From Engraulis encrasicolus (taxonomy: Eukaryota > Chordata > Actinopteri > Clupeiformes > Engraulidae), in the NCBI RefSeq assembly GCF_034702125.1, contig NC_085869.1, positions 20,596,177-20,660,176 on the forward strand: a DNA stretch of 64,000 nucleotides. Reading direction: 5' to 3'. The translations under genes were made by a program, and so were the position numbers. This document shows positions 27,847 to 40,084 of the stretch, in pieces. The notes beneath the pieces are model-generated. The model did not search any database and had not been told where the DNA came from. It saw nothing but the letters and a program-made list of their open reading frames with translations. How positions within the stretch are numbered: position 1 is the stretch's first letter; each line of letters begins with the position of its first letter.

Positions 27847-29131
27847 ATGTGTGTACACTTTTGTAGTGATATTGTGGCCGCAATAATGAGACACGTGGGA
27901 GGTAACCATCTCTTGTAGAAGCCACTTCCTCTGGAGACATGTCTTCAGGTGACATCTCTATAGAAGTCATTCATCTCAAATCAATCTAAAACCAGGGGTT
28001 TGACCTTGTAGGAGGACAGTGTGTATACTGCTTTAATACAGTTAAAACATGAATAGACCTGACCGATCACAGAGCGGTGCAGTGACCTGTGTGGGGATGA
28101 ACTGTGACATGACCGCCACGCAGTGTTGCCAGATGTGTCTGATCAAATCCCGCCCAAAAGGTTCTCAAAAGCCTCCAAAATGTGCTACATTCAGCCCAAT
28201 TTCAACAAATTACATTGATTTCTATTGGCATAAAACTGCAGAAAGAACGCCAAATGCCCGTTTTTACCCGCAGGCGGCCATACCAAGCAGCCCAATTGGG
28301 CAGGTAACCGCCCAATCTGGCATCACTACCGCCACGGCACCACGGGACAGGAATCCATACCAGTTGAAGCACCCGTGGGGAACAAGCCTATGTAAAGCCA
28401 GACTATGGGGTGAGAGGAACAGCCTGGCACTGCACCAGTGGTAAAGCTGAAGGTTGTGGGTGTAATCCACTTACAGCAGGTACCAGAGATCGTAGACTAT
28501 ATTAGGCAAGGCAAGGCAAGTTTATTTGTATAGCGCATTTCATACACAGGTGCAACTCTGTGTTTCACAAAAAATAAAAATAAATAAAAATGCAAAAAGA
28601 AAGGAAACAAGAAATTAGGGAAAAGAAAGAGTACAAAAGTACAAAGGTAAGACAGAGTACAAAACAATAGGCAAGATTAAGTATTCCATGTCAATCACTG
28701 GTAGTGTATGTAGCAATGCATCTTAGTATGTTAATGGTAAATGAACTAGGGAGTCTGGTTTTTAGCTTTGTTTTTTGGTTTGTTTTTTCAGATTTTGTGT
28801 TTATGGTAATGGTATGCAAAGAGCAGTGCTTAGAAACTTAAATGCATACAAGAGAAAGTAAATTAATCCCAAAGAGGGACACCATTTCAACCGTCTGGTC
28901 TGCCTGGAAACATAAGATTGCAACTACCGCAACCATTTCCTTACATATTGTCTAATAAAATGCTACCATGTACAGTCCTTATGTACATTGAGGAACAGTA
29001 GATAATTTAATCTGTCACTACCCTATCCCCTCTAGTGTCCATGGGCCACCAGAAGAAATTTGGAAGATTATAGAACCACTGTAGCCTGGATGAAAAAAAA
29101 GGTTAATACGAGTGAAATTATTTCTGTTCTT
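27847..29131. other. Intergenic sequence with a dispersed fish repeat
   Basis: The segment 28504-28640 starts GGCAAGGCAAGGCAAGTTTA and continues TTTGTATAGCGCATTTCATA, a motif I recall as widely dispersed in fish genomes. Class is uncertain. The rest is unassigned. Confidence 0.45.
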
Positions 29132-29140
29132 GCTCATTAC

Positions 29141-29219
29141 TAGCCTAGAAATCTAGACGCCCCTAGTGGCCGCAAAATGAATTTGCTTTGCTGTAGGGGT
29201 TTTTGGCGCGGCCAGGCTA
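29141..29219. mobile_element. 79-bp MITE with TAGCCT ends and 9-bp duplication
   Basis: It begins TAGCCTAGAAAT and ends GGCCAGGCTA, flanked by perfect 9-bp duplications GCTCATTAC (29132-29140 and 29220-29228). The duplication length suggests a Mutator-like or other 9-bp class rather than hAT. See the similar element at 61421-61809. Confidence 0.75.
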
Positions 29220-29485
29220 GCTCATTACAGCATGCACATCTACTTTTAGTGAAATATTACAGTAATGTACTGTAAGACCAGTGGTCAATCTGCCTTGAGG
29301 CCTACATGATGTGCATCTCAAAGCTACACTGACCTACTATATTTTAATAATGGCAAATGCTAAACTTGAACAAAACGCTTTTATATATACTTTATATCTC
29401 CATACACAACGTTCAAAAACGTAGTCTGCTTTTTGGCGATGTGCAGAGTCTGCCAGGGCTGGTGACTACTTGAAGAGGAAGGCAT

Positions 29486-29793
29486 CAGTGGCGGTTATAG
29501 ACCAGAATGACCAGGGGGGCCAGAGAGGGGCCAACATGTTTTGAGGGGGGCCCACCTTATTCTTCTAACTTAACGTTTGCCAAATATCTGTCTTTTTCTA
29601 AACCCAGTGTGACCCAAAACACCTTCAAAAACACCTGCTTCAGCATCTGAAGCGCATAAAAAGCATGAAATTACTTGCATTAAAATCTGAGAAGCTTTAT
29701 CATTGGCTGCTCAGCACAGGGGCCAAGGGCGGGGGCAGGAGCAATTCTACGGGGGCCCTGGCCCACCATTGCCCCAGTCTAAAACCGTCCCTG
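29486..29793. mobile_element. hAT MITE with CAGTGGCGGTT / AACCGTCCCTG ends
   Basis: It is flanked by GAAGGCAT and GATGGCAT (29478-29485 and 29794-29801, one mismatch). The ends are CAGTGGCGGTTATAGACCAG and CAGTCTAAAACCGTCCCTG. The 308-bp body contains GGGGCC-rich sub-termini and no coding frame. Confidence 0.8.
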
Positions 29794-29801
29794 GATGGCA
29801 T

Positions 29802-30601
29802 CAATAGGAGGTTGATTCTCACTCTATAGGCTGTCAGGTTTTCTGGTTGCCTCCTGGAACTGCAATCAAAGCCTCAGACACGCACCCCCACATTTACCGC
29901 CTCTTGACTTTTTAGTCATTGCCTTGTCAGGTATAAGACGCATGGTTTCCTACTGGCTCTGGCAACCAGGTCTTTGTTCCATATAGGCTCCCATTCTGAA
30001 TTCAACAGCTTAATTAGCGACTATCGGCATGATCAGGTGGAGGGAGGAAGGGTTTCCGTGGTTACAGTGACGCAAGGGACCATCCGAGATTATCAAGTGC
30101 GATGAGATCTTTATACCTGCTTTAATTACGAAACAAGCCATCGGAGCATGTGTAAAGAACATGCATGAGAAGAGAGGGGTAGAGGAGGTGAGCGTTGCGA
30201 TCGAATATATATGCTATGCAATCTGGCTTCACCGTTTTGCAGTCCCACCTGCTGATGCTCACTGATGAAAACAGTTACACAGTAAATACTTATTTCCGGT
30301 AAAATGAGGCTTCCAATACTTTGATTTTCCGATTTTGTCTTTTCATCATTTGTCATACACAGTGAGGGATTTCAAAGGGATGGTTGATAAAATGTGATTT
30401 TTATAAAAGAAATTGCCTCCCTCTGATTTGATGTTAACAAATGTATGGCATTTTAGTCATGTTGACCTTTAGGTAATAGCATAGCAACATATTCGATGTC
30501 CTTGTTCTGGGAGACGAGATGTATTCACACACAGCTAGAGCATATTTCATGAGGCACCATAACTCGCATCATGCATTTCAATCAGAGAGTGAGCAATGAG
30601 C

Positions 30602-30604
<3 letters not shown>
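29802..30604. other. Unassigned intergenic sequence
   Basis: No repeat family or gene is recognised. Confidence 0.35.

Positions 30605-30682
<78 letters not shown>
30605..30682. repeat. (GA)n microsatellite
   Basis: About 78 bp of AG. Confidence 0.97.
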
Positions 30683-30684
<2 letters not shown>

Positions 30685-31179
30685 GGAGGAAGGGAGGGAG
30701 GCAGAGAGAGGAAATTGTGCTTGCTATTCTCCCTCTTTCCTCTTTCAACAGTGACGCACAAACCCTTCTCCCATATCTTAAAACGTAATGGCTTTGTCGA
30801 TAATGTTAGACGCTCCTCTCGGACAGAGGGGCCTCTTCTGTGTCTAAATGCTACATTTTAAAGAAAGAACTCATTTTCCCATTCCTCTTGCCACAGGTAT
30901 TGGCATCCTGCGAAATAAGGTATATTTAAAACAAACTCAGCCTCTCAGTCTTTCTCTTCAGCTTCTTCTGCCTAATAACAAAGACTGTGGAGATGGAGGG
31001 GCAGCCCATGTCGACATAGCTGCACACAGCGCAGTCTGTGTCTTAAGACATCCTGAGGGCTCTGTATTATATGTCAATGCTCATAAATGGCTAATGACGG
31101 GGACATGAATTATAGAATAGATATGAATGCTTAAGTGAGACCTGTTGAAAGAGAAGAAGAGAGGGACACACCTTTGAAC

Positions 31180-31207
31180 ATTGGGGGGGTGGGGGGTGGG
31201 GGGGGTG
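31180..31207 (+). repeat. G-rich run with G-quadruplex potential
   Basis: G runs of 7, 6 and 8 are separated by single T bases. Confidence 0.75.
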
Positions 31208-31563
31208 TTTGCATGGTGAGCAGCTACCGGCTCGCCTGGGGAAAATTCAAATTGTGGCGAAGTATAGCAGATTGTTTCACAGAGTACAGACACCTGCCGA
31301 ACCATAAACCACCAAGTGCTGAAGTAAATAATGCAGCGTTTGTTAACAGGGCCATGGTGATGAGACCTAATCAAGCGTAGGTGTGATTGTACGCTGTCAC
31401 AAGCCATAACATATTGTCACATGCACCATGTCATTAAAAATTGAACACCGTCAAAAGCGCAGTAAAGCCAGTGAAAAGGGGGAAACCTCCCCGCCTTCAG
31501 CATCTAGTAGTACAGTAGGCTATCCGTCTGTTCTCCCATCACGCCTGCACCCTGCCTCTCACA

Positions 31564-31742
31564 CAGGGCTGGTCCGGGGGAGAAATAAGGCCCGGGCACT
31601 TTTGGCTTAAAGGGGCCCTTCATAATTAGCGTCGCAGAATTGACTCACCGGTGGGCCCGCACATTTCTGAAAATAGGTGTCCACGAGGGTGCAGTGCCCA
31701 CTGGCAAATGTTCGCTATGCCTGATGGCCAGTCCAGGCCCTG
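31564..31742. mobile_element. hAT MITE, CAGGG ends, 8-9-bp duplication
   Basis: CAGGGCTGGTCCGGG and GGCCAGTCCAGGCCCTG are inverted ends. CCTCTCACA occurs directly on both sides (31555-31563 and 31743-31751). The 179-bp body is non-coding. Confidence 0.82.
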
Positions 31743-32250
31743 CCTCTCACAGCTGATTAGAGGAAGAATGGCTGGCCTGGGTGGCTTGAGTGAAATCAAT
31801 CAATAGGCAGGCAGACAGCGCTCCATGTGATAAATCAATCCGCCGTGCTGTGCCGTTCGGGGGCCTCCCTCCGTATAGGCACCCCTGGCCCCCTCCATCT
31901 CTCTCCTTCCCCCTCTGAGTGTCAGCTTCTTCTGCTCCGCCTGCCCCGGCTTCCACAGGCACTTCCCAGAAGAGAAGACGAGAGAAGAGAAGAGAAGAGA
32001 AGAGTTGGATCAGGAAGGAGTCAGCTACAGTACTGTGGAGTGTAGCCAAAGATTGTACATTTTCCCTTCAATTCTCTTCTCTTCTTCAATTCTCTCTGGT
32101 ATTGCGGTCTGCTGCCTGGACTTCTACCTTGTCATCCATCTCATCTCTGTACTTATAGGACTACACATACTGTGGTAGAGCATTTGACTGAAGTGCCATT
32201 CAAGGAGACAGTATCAGAACATTGTTAAACTAGAAAGGCACTCAGAGAGT
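31743..32250. other. Intergenic sequence with an AGAAG-type tract
   Basis: An imperfect AGAGAAGAG repeat lies at 31968-32004. Nothing else is recognised. Confidence 0.4.
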
Positions 32251-32645
32251 GCAGACCTCCGCCAAGGAAGCTGCTTGATAGCACATTCGACTATGTTACA
32301 CCCTATTTTTATTTGAAGTCTTTCTGACTTCTTTTTGTGGAGTTAGAAACGGGAATGTCAAAATTCGCCCTGTCTCGCAATTCAATTTGCAGTCACTGGG
32401 CGTCTATTTCTAGGCTAGCAATGGTGAAGAATCTTTAAAAAAAAAATCGGGTTCAGGTTCGCGAGCTGAATCACCACCAAAATTCAATCACTTGTTCCTT
32501 TGGTCATTTCCAATAACCCCACAAAGTTTCATCCAAATCCGTTGATGAGTTTTTGAGTTATCCTGCTGACAAACAAACAAACAGACAGACAAACAGACAA
32601 ACCAATGTGACCGAAAACATAACCTCCTTGGCGGAGGTAACTATG
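32250..32645. mobile_element. Repeat element with inverted CCTCCGCCAAGG motifs
   Basis: ACCTCCGCCAAGGA at 32269 is mirrored by CTCCTTGGCGGAGGT ending at 32639. A GACAAACAAACAAACAGACA tract precedes the right arm. I recall such elements as common in fish, but the class is not certain. CGTCTATTTCTAGGCTA at 32400-32416 inside resembles the end of the 29141 MITE. Confidence 0.6.
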
Positions 32646-33437
32646 CTTTTACAAGAGTAAAGATAGCATCTAAATGTATAATCTCAAATCTCAGAGAGAA
32701 TTCATGAAATAAATCACATAGCACCAAAACGAATTAGTTCCGGGAAAAAAAGGAACTGGACTCTCGCTAGACTCTCACTCACTTGGCCGACATTATGTTA
32801 GAGCACTGTCAGGCTCTCAACCCACTTAGATCAAATTTATGTGCAACATTCTGCGTTCCACCTGCTTTCATACATTGCCATTTAGGCCAGCCATACAATC
32901 ACATAGCGTGCAGAGTGCTTTTCAGAATATACAGGCCTCTATGATATTCACTTCCCTAACATGATGGACTTGCCATTGCCCATTTCTGAAGATAGCATAG
33001 CTCATGAATGACTGTGCTGTATGCAGCCTTCCTCTCAGAGACACAGGCTGTTCTCCCTCTACATTTCATGCTGCTCTGCCTCCCCTTATAAAGATTTACA
33101 CTGTACTGCCATGTGCCTGCTCTCCTCTCCTGTGTCCGTATCCGTGCTTGCTTGCATGCTACATGGAAAGCCGTGCGTGTAGTGTAGTGTATGTCAGCAT
33201 GTGTTATTCATAAATGGCATGCTCCTTTCTTTTTCCCGTGTGCTAAAAAAGGACATGTGCAACCGTGAGCACTGATCTGTAAATATGGTTAGAGAGAAGT
33301 CCGTTGAAAGGCTTTTTGCAATTTAACTTGAGGTTGGCGGTTTTAAGGGTGTTTGACCACCATGTCAGCACACTGTTAAAAAATTCAAGGATTTTTTTTT
33401 ATGCTGCTTTATTTATACATGGTTATGTTTTACGTAA
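32646..33437. other. Unassigned intergenic sequence
   Basis: No gene or repeat family is recognised. Confidence 0.35.
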
Positions 33438-33583
33438 GGGTTAACGTTCGGCGAGAAGGTCGCTACCGTGGAATAGCAGCACGACAGAGAGAATCTTTAG
33501 ACCCCGACGCGGAGCGGAGGGGTCTTGTTCTCTCTGAAGTGCTGCTATTCCACAAAGCGACCGACTCGTCGAACGTTAACCCG
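33438..33583. mobile_element. Foldback repeat with GGGTTAACGTTCG arms
   Basis: GGGTTAACGTTCGGCGAG and TCGTCGAACGTTAACCC are inverted, as are TGGAATAGCAGCAC and GTGCTGCTATTCCA. The centre is ACCCCGACGCGGAGCGGAGG. Just outside, TTATTATATGG (about 33584) is mirrored by CCATATAATAA (about 33945), so a larger element to about 33955 is likely. Confidence 0.7.
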
Positions 33584-33955
33584 CTTATTATATGGATATA
33601 CTCAAATGATTCACACATGGCGGGGACATTTCTTTAGGCCTATTTAATGTTAAGTTTTATAGTTTTTCATGTCAAAAGATTGTTGCTGCGCAAAACAAAA
33701 CAGTGCCGTTGTGGAACACCGCTAGGCAACAGCTAGGTAGCCAGGACAACAGGTGTTGTCTATCACAGTAGCTGATTAGAGTCTTGTTGAAAAGTCGCTT
33801 TAGCAGTGAAAAGTCTTGTTGCCATTGACAGCGGTCTGTTATAGACCAACCCGTCCGTTATCGAAAAATAACAGACGTGCGAACGTTGGGGAGCCCCACT
33901 GAAATGAATGGAGCATTCGACCGATGACGTCACACCATATAATAAACCAGTCAAT

Positions 33956-35433
33956 ATCATTCCCCTTTGCACAGTTTAAACAATTTATTCAGCAAGTGTG
34001 AAAATACCAGCAACTCTGGCTGTATTGTTTATTCCTTTACCTTCATGGAACAGAAAAAAAATGATTTCAAGAGGAATATTGCATTAAAAACCTACTTCAA
34101 ATGTGATTAAGTATTCACCAACTGTAATAATCATTGATGAAATATACACAAAGTGCTCAATTGATGTTCATTGTTTCTTTGTATGAAAAGCCTGCTGCAG
34201 ATAAGTGAACCATATCAGTAGACCGACCATTATAGTTGTTATTCTGTGCACAATGCCTTCACACACGTACATTTTCCCGGAGAAGGCGATGGGGGATCAT
34301 GCCTTTATGCACATTATGGCTATTTCTGGATACAATCTTTCCCCCTTTTTGTTGCACAGTTCACGGCGCTACACTGTGTTGGCTTGCATCTCTCTCACAA
34401 TGCACAAAGAAGAAGAGTGTACAGTAGATTGAGATCCTGCCACACCACATCAGCCCCCCCCCCATCTTTATTTATGACTTCCGTAGCCAAAAGTTTGTCG
34501 TGTGAAATATTTGCCGTGGCCAACCCCTGTTACTCACCTTGATGGATGCTCCTCTCTTCTCCATATGGCAAATTGCCACCCACTGATGCTAATGCTTCAT
34601 ATTAGGCTAATGATCTTGACGAGATGCATAACATCTGGTTGCGGGTGCTTTGGCTGAAAATCAATTAAGGGGCTCTAACTGCTGCCAGCACATGGCCTTT
34701 TACTGCAGTCTGCTGTGGGTACCACATTCGCCCTGGAGAAAGGATAAAACAAACAAACTATGCCTAAGCCCCCCCCCCCCCCCCAACCGTATCCCAGATG
34801 AACATTGAATACCATTCACACATACACCACGCTATAAGATGTACACAAACATGATTATACGTAACGGTGCAGCTATCAATAATCTTAATCAAATGGTTTG
34901 TTTGCATTAGCCTTACCGATAATTGAACCGTGAAGGACTGTGCTGTGGGCATTTAAAGCTACTGAGGGACACATGTCTGTAAGTCAATCCATGCCTAGAA
35001 CTAATATACTGTTAAGCAGTACAGCAGTGTTCTTAAGGGACACGTGTGTCTGTAAGTCAATCTACTGTATGCCTACCATTCTGTTAACCAGTACAGCAGG
35101 ATTCTTTTTTGTTAACAGCCGTTTGGGTGTACTTGTTAAAACTGTCGGTCAGCATGGTATGGCCTATTTTTATCCGGTGCTAATGCATTCTTTCCAGAGT
35201 TATTGTAAAGTCTTGAAGTGTTTATCCTGCTGATACAGCATCTGCCAAGGTTTCACCTGCAAATACTCACTGATGCAGAAGTGCAATTATTCCACGAAAC
35301 ACCTCACCCACCCCCACGCGTCTGCATAAATGCCATGTATAATACCCCGCTGCTCTTTGACACTTCATTATTTCATTATCAATCATTAATCAAAGGAGAG
35401 GCTACAAGCTGACGTTTCACAGAGAATACTATT
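33956..35433. other. Unassigned intergenic sequence
   Basis: A C run lies at about 34769-34784. Nothing else is recognised. Confidence 0.35.
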
Positions 35434-35442
35434 ATCTCGGAG

Positions 35443-35613
35443 CAGTGGCGGTTTTACCAATTTTGGGGCCAGGATAAAATATGGACATGGGGCCCTCATG
35501 AATCGTTTTTGCTGGTATTTAACATGGAAAAGGTGACTTTTGGGGCCCATGGGCAGATTTTGGTGGGGCCCTAGGCAATTGCCTAGTCTGCCGTATTGGT
35601 AATACCGGCTGTG
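35443..35613. mobile_element. hAT-like MITE with CAGTGGCGGTTTTACC end
   Basis: CAGTGGCGGTTTTACCAATT and ATTGGTAATACCGGCTGTG are inverted ends. ATCTCGGAG flanks both sides (35434-35442 and 35614-35622). The left end resembles that of 29486-29793, so the two may be related. Confidence 0.78.
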
Positions 35614-35636
35614 ATCTCGGAGTAGTGCCTATACCA

Positions 35637-35800
35637 GACATGTGGACTCGAGTCCAGTGACTTTGACTCGAGTCAGACTCGAGTCAGCGGTGTGAAGACT
35701 TGCGACTTGAAATTTCAAGATCAGAAAGGACTTGCGACTCGACTCGACTTGCACGCCTTTGACTCGGGACTCGAATGCAACAGCCCCCCCCCCCCCACCC
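35637..35800. mobile_element. Partial GACTCGAGTC-rich element
   Basis: Repeated GACTCGAGTC and GACTTGCGACT words after a CAGACATGTGGACTCGAGTC start resemble a hAT family common in fish. The right end was not found. A C run follows at about 35785. Confidence 0.5.
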
Positions 35801-36612
35801 CCACCCCCACATTCTTTGTTTGAATCACGTCATTGCTGTAAGCGGTGCTATGCAGCCTGGACGCTGCGACCAGCGGCAACAGTGAAACACCATATCCGAG
35901 TCTCCAGAACAAACACAGCCCACATTTTAAACCATCGCGGAAGTTAATTTGTCTCCCTCTCTCCACAACTCGTTTTACATTCTTGTATGGAAGTTTGATC
36001 TTATCTCTGATCTCGACACTCTGATCAACAAAATATTTTCTATCAATGTTGTAGGAAGAGTGTGTGGTGGGGAGTGTGATGTGCAACACGCGTCTGTAGG
36101 CTACACACCAATGCTGCATTGTGCGAAGCATATGCGTTTTGAGATGTCTGAAATCAGTTGAAAAACAATCTCCCACCTGCAGTATGAGACTAAGCTGGAT
36201 GAGGTAATTTGCTGGTTGTGGAAGAGTTCGCCATAAAGTTATTAATGGAGCGTCAGACAATGGAGATGCAGATTTGCCAACCGAGTTTGAGCATAGCCTA
36301 CACAGCTAAAAGTAGCCTAGGTATTGTTCTTATAAGTTATAACGATATGAAACCTACGAAGTCGGACAATAAGTCAGAGCGGAGCATTGCGCAATAAGCA
36401 TGCATTTGCTTTTGGGAAATTTCCGCCATTCTTGTGGACGAAAGAAATGTGACCGGCAAGTTGAGGGGACTCCAGTTAGGAGACAGCAGGCATAGTTCAC
36501 GCTTGTAGTGGGTTAGAGTCAAAGTTTAACCGTTTCTTTTAATAGCCTATTTGTAACCTTATTAAATGGGCATTAGGACGCTATTTAACTCACTGGGCAC
36601 ATTCAATGCGTC

Positions 36613-38802
36613 GGTAACACTTTATAATAAGTACCCCTTTTTAGGCATTACTTAAGGGTTAGTTAAGCCTTATTTTACCATTAGTTAACCCTTAGTGAAT
36701 CACGAGTTAATCATTATGTAAGCATTATTTCTCATTTCCTAACTATTATCTACTACCGTTAGTAAATGGTTAGTGTGTGCTGATATAACGGTTCACTAAG
36801 CAAAGTTAAGCCTTAAATAAGCCTTATTTTACCATTAGTTAACCCTTAGTGAATCACGAGTAAGTCGTTATGTATGTGTTATTTCTCATTTCTTAACCAT
36901 TAACTAATACCGTTAGTAAATGGTTAGTGTGTGCTGATGTAACTACTCGCTAAACAAAATTAAGCATTAGTTAACCCTTAGTGAATCACGAGTCAGTCAT
37001 TATGTATTTCTGTGAAATTATTAAGTACTGTTAATTAATCATTCGTCTATGGTGATTTAACCTTCTGATAAGCATTAGTAAACCATCATTAAAATGTCTG
37101 ATAACCCACCTTTATTTATGAAAAAAACATTATCTCTTTGTTGTCTCCTACCACCTAACCATTAACAAGTACTGTTAGGCATGTATGGTAACGGTTTGTA
37201 AACTCTTGCTTTAGCATCAGTGAAGTCTTATTTAACCCTTTTGTAATGGTTAGTGTGTGATGACTGGTAGCATGGCAGTAGGCCTAGGCCTAGGCCTAAG
37301 TTGAGGCTCATGTGACTGCCCCTCATGGATGTTTCTGGACATTAACAAATGACTTGTTAAGCGTTGCTTATGCATTATCAAGGAATTACGAGCCATTACT
37401 TAAGTATATCTGGGGAACTGATCTAAAGTGAAAACCTGTTATGGCTTTACAACACATTAACGAATGACTCGATAAGCATTGCTTATGCATTACCAAGAAG
37501 TTTCAACGCAATAATAACGCATATCTGGGGGACTTTTTAAGTGAAAACCTATCCATACTTTCCAAAACATTAACAAATGACTTGATAAGCATTGCTTGTG
37601 CACTATCAAGGATGTATAACCCATTACTTAAGTATATCTGGGGAACTGATCTAAAGTGAAAACCTTTCCATGCTTTCCATAACATTAACAAATGACTTGA
37701 TAAGCATTGCTTATGCATTACCAAGAAGTCACAACTCATTACTAACGCATATCTGGGGAACTTTTTCAGTGAAAATCTTTCCATGCTATCCAAAACATTA
37801 ACAAATGACTTCAGAAGCATTGCTTATGCTTTTATCAAGGATTTAAAACCCATTAGGCCTACTTAAGTAGGCCTATATCTGGGGAACTTCTCTGAAGTGA
37901 AAACCTTTCCATGCTTTCCAAAACATTAACAAATGACTCGATAAGCATTGCTTATGCATTATCAAGGAGTTACAACTCATTACTTAAGTATATCTGGGGA
38001 ACCGATCTAAAGTGAAAACCTTTCCATGGTTTACAAAACGTTAACAAATGATTTGTTAGGCATTGCTTATGCATTAACAAGAAGTTACAACTCACTACTT
38101 GCGCATATATGGGGAACTTTTAAATTGAAAACCTTTCCATGCTTTCCAAAACGTTAACAAATGACTTGTTAAGCATTGCTTACGCATTATCAAGGAGTTA
38201 CAACTCATTACTTAAGTATATCTGGGGAACTGATCTAAAGTGAAAACCTTTCCATGCTTTACAAAACGTTAACAAATGACTTGTTAAGCATTGCTTATGC
38301 ATTATCAAGGAGTTACAACTCACTACTTGCGCATATCTGGGGAACTTTTAAAGTGAAAACCTTTCCATGCTTTCCAAAACGTTAACAAATGACTTGTTAA
38401 GCATTGCTTATGCATTATCAAGGAGTTACAACTCATTACTTAAGTATATCTGGGGAACTGATCTAAAGTGAAAACCTTTCCATGCTTTACAAATCGTTAA
38501 CAAATGACTTGATAAGCATTGCTTATGATGAAATAACACATACATAACGACTTACTCGTGATTCACTAGGGTTAATTAATGTTAAAAATAAGGCTTATCT
38601 AAGGTTTAACTTTGCTTAGCGAACCGTTACATCAGCACACACTAACCATTTACTAACGGTAGTAGATAATAGTTAGGAAATGAGAAATAATGCTTACATA
38701 ATGATTAACTCGTGATTCACTAAGGGTTAACTAATGGTAAAATAAGGCTTAACTAACCCTTAAGTAATGCCTAAAAAGGGGTACTTATTATAAAGTGTTA
38801 CC
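36613..38802. mobile_element. 2.19-kb TIR element carrying a 115-bp tandem array, 8-bp duplication
   Basis: Terminal inverted repeats of about 200 bp start GGTAACACTTTATAATAAGT (36613) and end ACTTATTATAAAGTGTTACC (38802). Perfect 8-bp duplications AATGCGTC flank it (36605-36612 and 38803-38810). The left arm holds three copies of a TTAACCCTTAGTGAATCACG segment at spacings near 150 bp. The middle is an array of about eleven 113-128-bp units. No transposase frame is present. The duplication length fits hAT or Merlin-type transposition. Confidence 0.92.
37341..38530 (+). repeat. Array of about eleven 115-bp units inside the TIR element
   Basis: ATTAACAAATGACTTG recurs near 37341, 37456, 37569, 37684, 37797, 37925, 38039, 38152, 38266, 38382 and 38497. 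Units alternate mainly between a form with TTAAGTATATCTGGGGAACT then GATCTAAAG and a form with GCGCATATCTGGGGAACTTT, a dimeric order of about 228 bp. Confidence 0.9.
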
Positions 38803-38810
38803 AATGCGTC

Positions 38811-39645
38811 TAGTCCATGGCTAAAGAAACGCAAGCCGACGCACGCTATTGCTGTCGACTCAATCTTATATTAAGTTTCTCACAGTTCAAACATGTTTTG
38901 GTTGGTAATTTTGGAAGTTTGGAGTCACAATTGCCGTTGCTTGGAAATGACAGGTTAGAGCAGCACGACGCAAGCACTGGAGAACTGGCATGTTAAACCC
39001 TGCTTTCCAAATAAACAAAAATCAGGAAACATAGAATCAGAACTTTGTTTGGCTACAATCTGTGACGTGCACGGTGGAGAACTTATTCTTTCTGAAGATG
39101 CATGCATACAAGTGACTTTGTGGGGGAGGGGAGGGCGATAGAGGGATGACAGCGAAACGAGGGTGAGAGGCGCAAACAACAATGCGACACATTTTGACGT
39201 GACTGACTGCAAACGTCGGGCATTCAGTAACTGGATAGTCTCTCTCTCGCATTCAGTAACTGGATAGGCCCTATACAGTACCCTCTCCCTCTGCATTCCA
39301 GACGAAGAACCCCCTGACTCCCTGACTCTCGCTTGTCAGTGGGTGAGAGCGGTCTATACCCTTTTCCGGAGAAGGCCCGGCTTTCTTTTCCCAAGTAACA
39401 AGACCATCCCCTCTGGAATCAGTTAATTCCACATGGATTGCGTCCCCCGAGTCTATTTGTTCAGAGGAATAGGAGGAGGAAGAGGAAGAGGGTTGAGGAA
39501 AGGAGAGGAGAGGAGGGGAGGGGATGGGATGGGATGGGATGGGGTGGGAGAGAGGGGTGGGTAGGAATGGTGCATTTGGTCCAGGGCTCTGAGTCATTTA
39601 AAGCTGCTTTATTGCCCATGAAACAATTTCTCCCTCTGCTCTGTG
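38811..39645. other. Unassigned intergenic sequence
   Basis: A GGGAT tandem lies at about 39519-39542. No gene is recognised. Confidence 0.4.
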
Positions 39646-39920
39646 CACTGCCTGCCTGCCTGCCTGCTTCCCTCCCTCCCTGCCTGCCTGCCTGCCTGCC
39701 TTCCTGCTTCCCTCCCTGCCTGCACTGCCTGCCTGCCTGCCTTCCTGCTTCCCTCCCTGCCTGCACTGCCTCACTGCCTGCCTGCGTGCCTGCCTGCCTA
39801 CACTGCTTGGCTGCTTGTCTGCTGCTTCTGCTGCTGCTGGTCTCCCTCCCAGACGTGCCTGCCTCCCTCCCTGCCTGCCTGCTTGTCTGCTGCTGCTGCT
39901 GCTGCTGCTGGTCTCTCCCC
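39646..39920. repeat. (CTGC)n/(CTG)n-rich region
   Basis: Imperfect CCTG tetranucleotides are interspersed with CTTCCCTCCC and a CTGCTGCTG run at 39886-39910. CTGCTTGTCTGCTGCT with GCTGGTCTC recurs near 39815 and 39890, showing segmental duplication within the tract. Confidence 0.9.
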
Positions 39921-40009
39921 CAGATGTGCCTCGGCCCCAGTGTGGAAGGCTGCTCTGCCACTCTCCCTGCATCACAAAAAGGATTTGCTATGCCCTCCAC
40001 TTGAAAGCC

Positions 40010-40012
<3 letters not shown>

Positions 40013-40081
<69 letters not shown>
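40013..40081. repeat. (GA)n microsatellite
   Basis: About 69 bp of AG. Confidence 0.97.

Positions 40082-40084
<3 letters not shown>

Noticed and set aside
37341..38530. Repeat array resembling a CRISPR
   Set aside because: Units are 115 bp and contiguous, without short repeats and unique spacers, and lie inside a transposon in a vertebrate genome.
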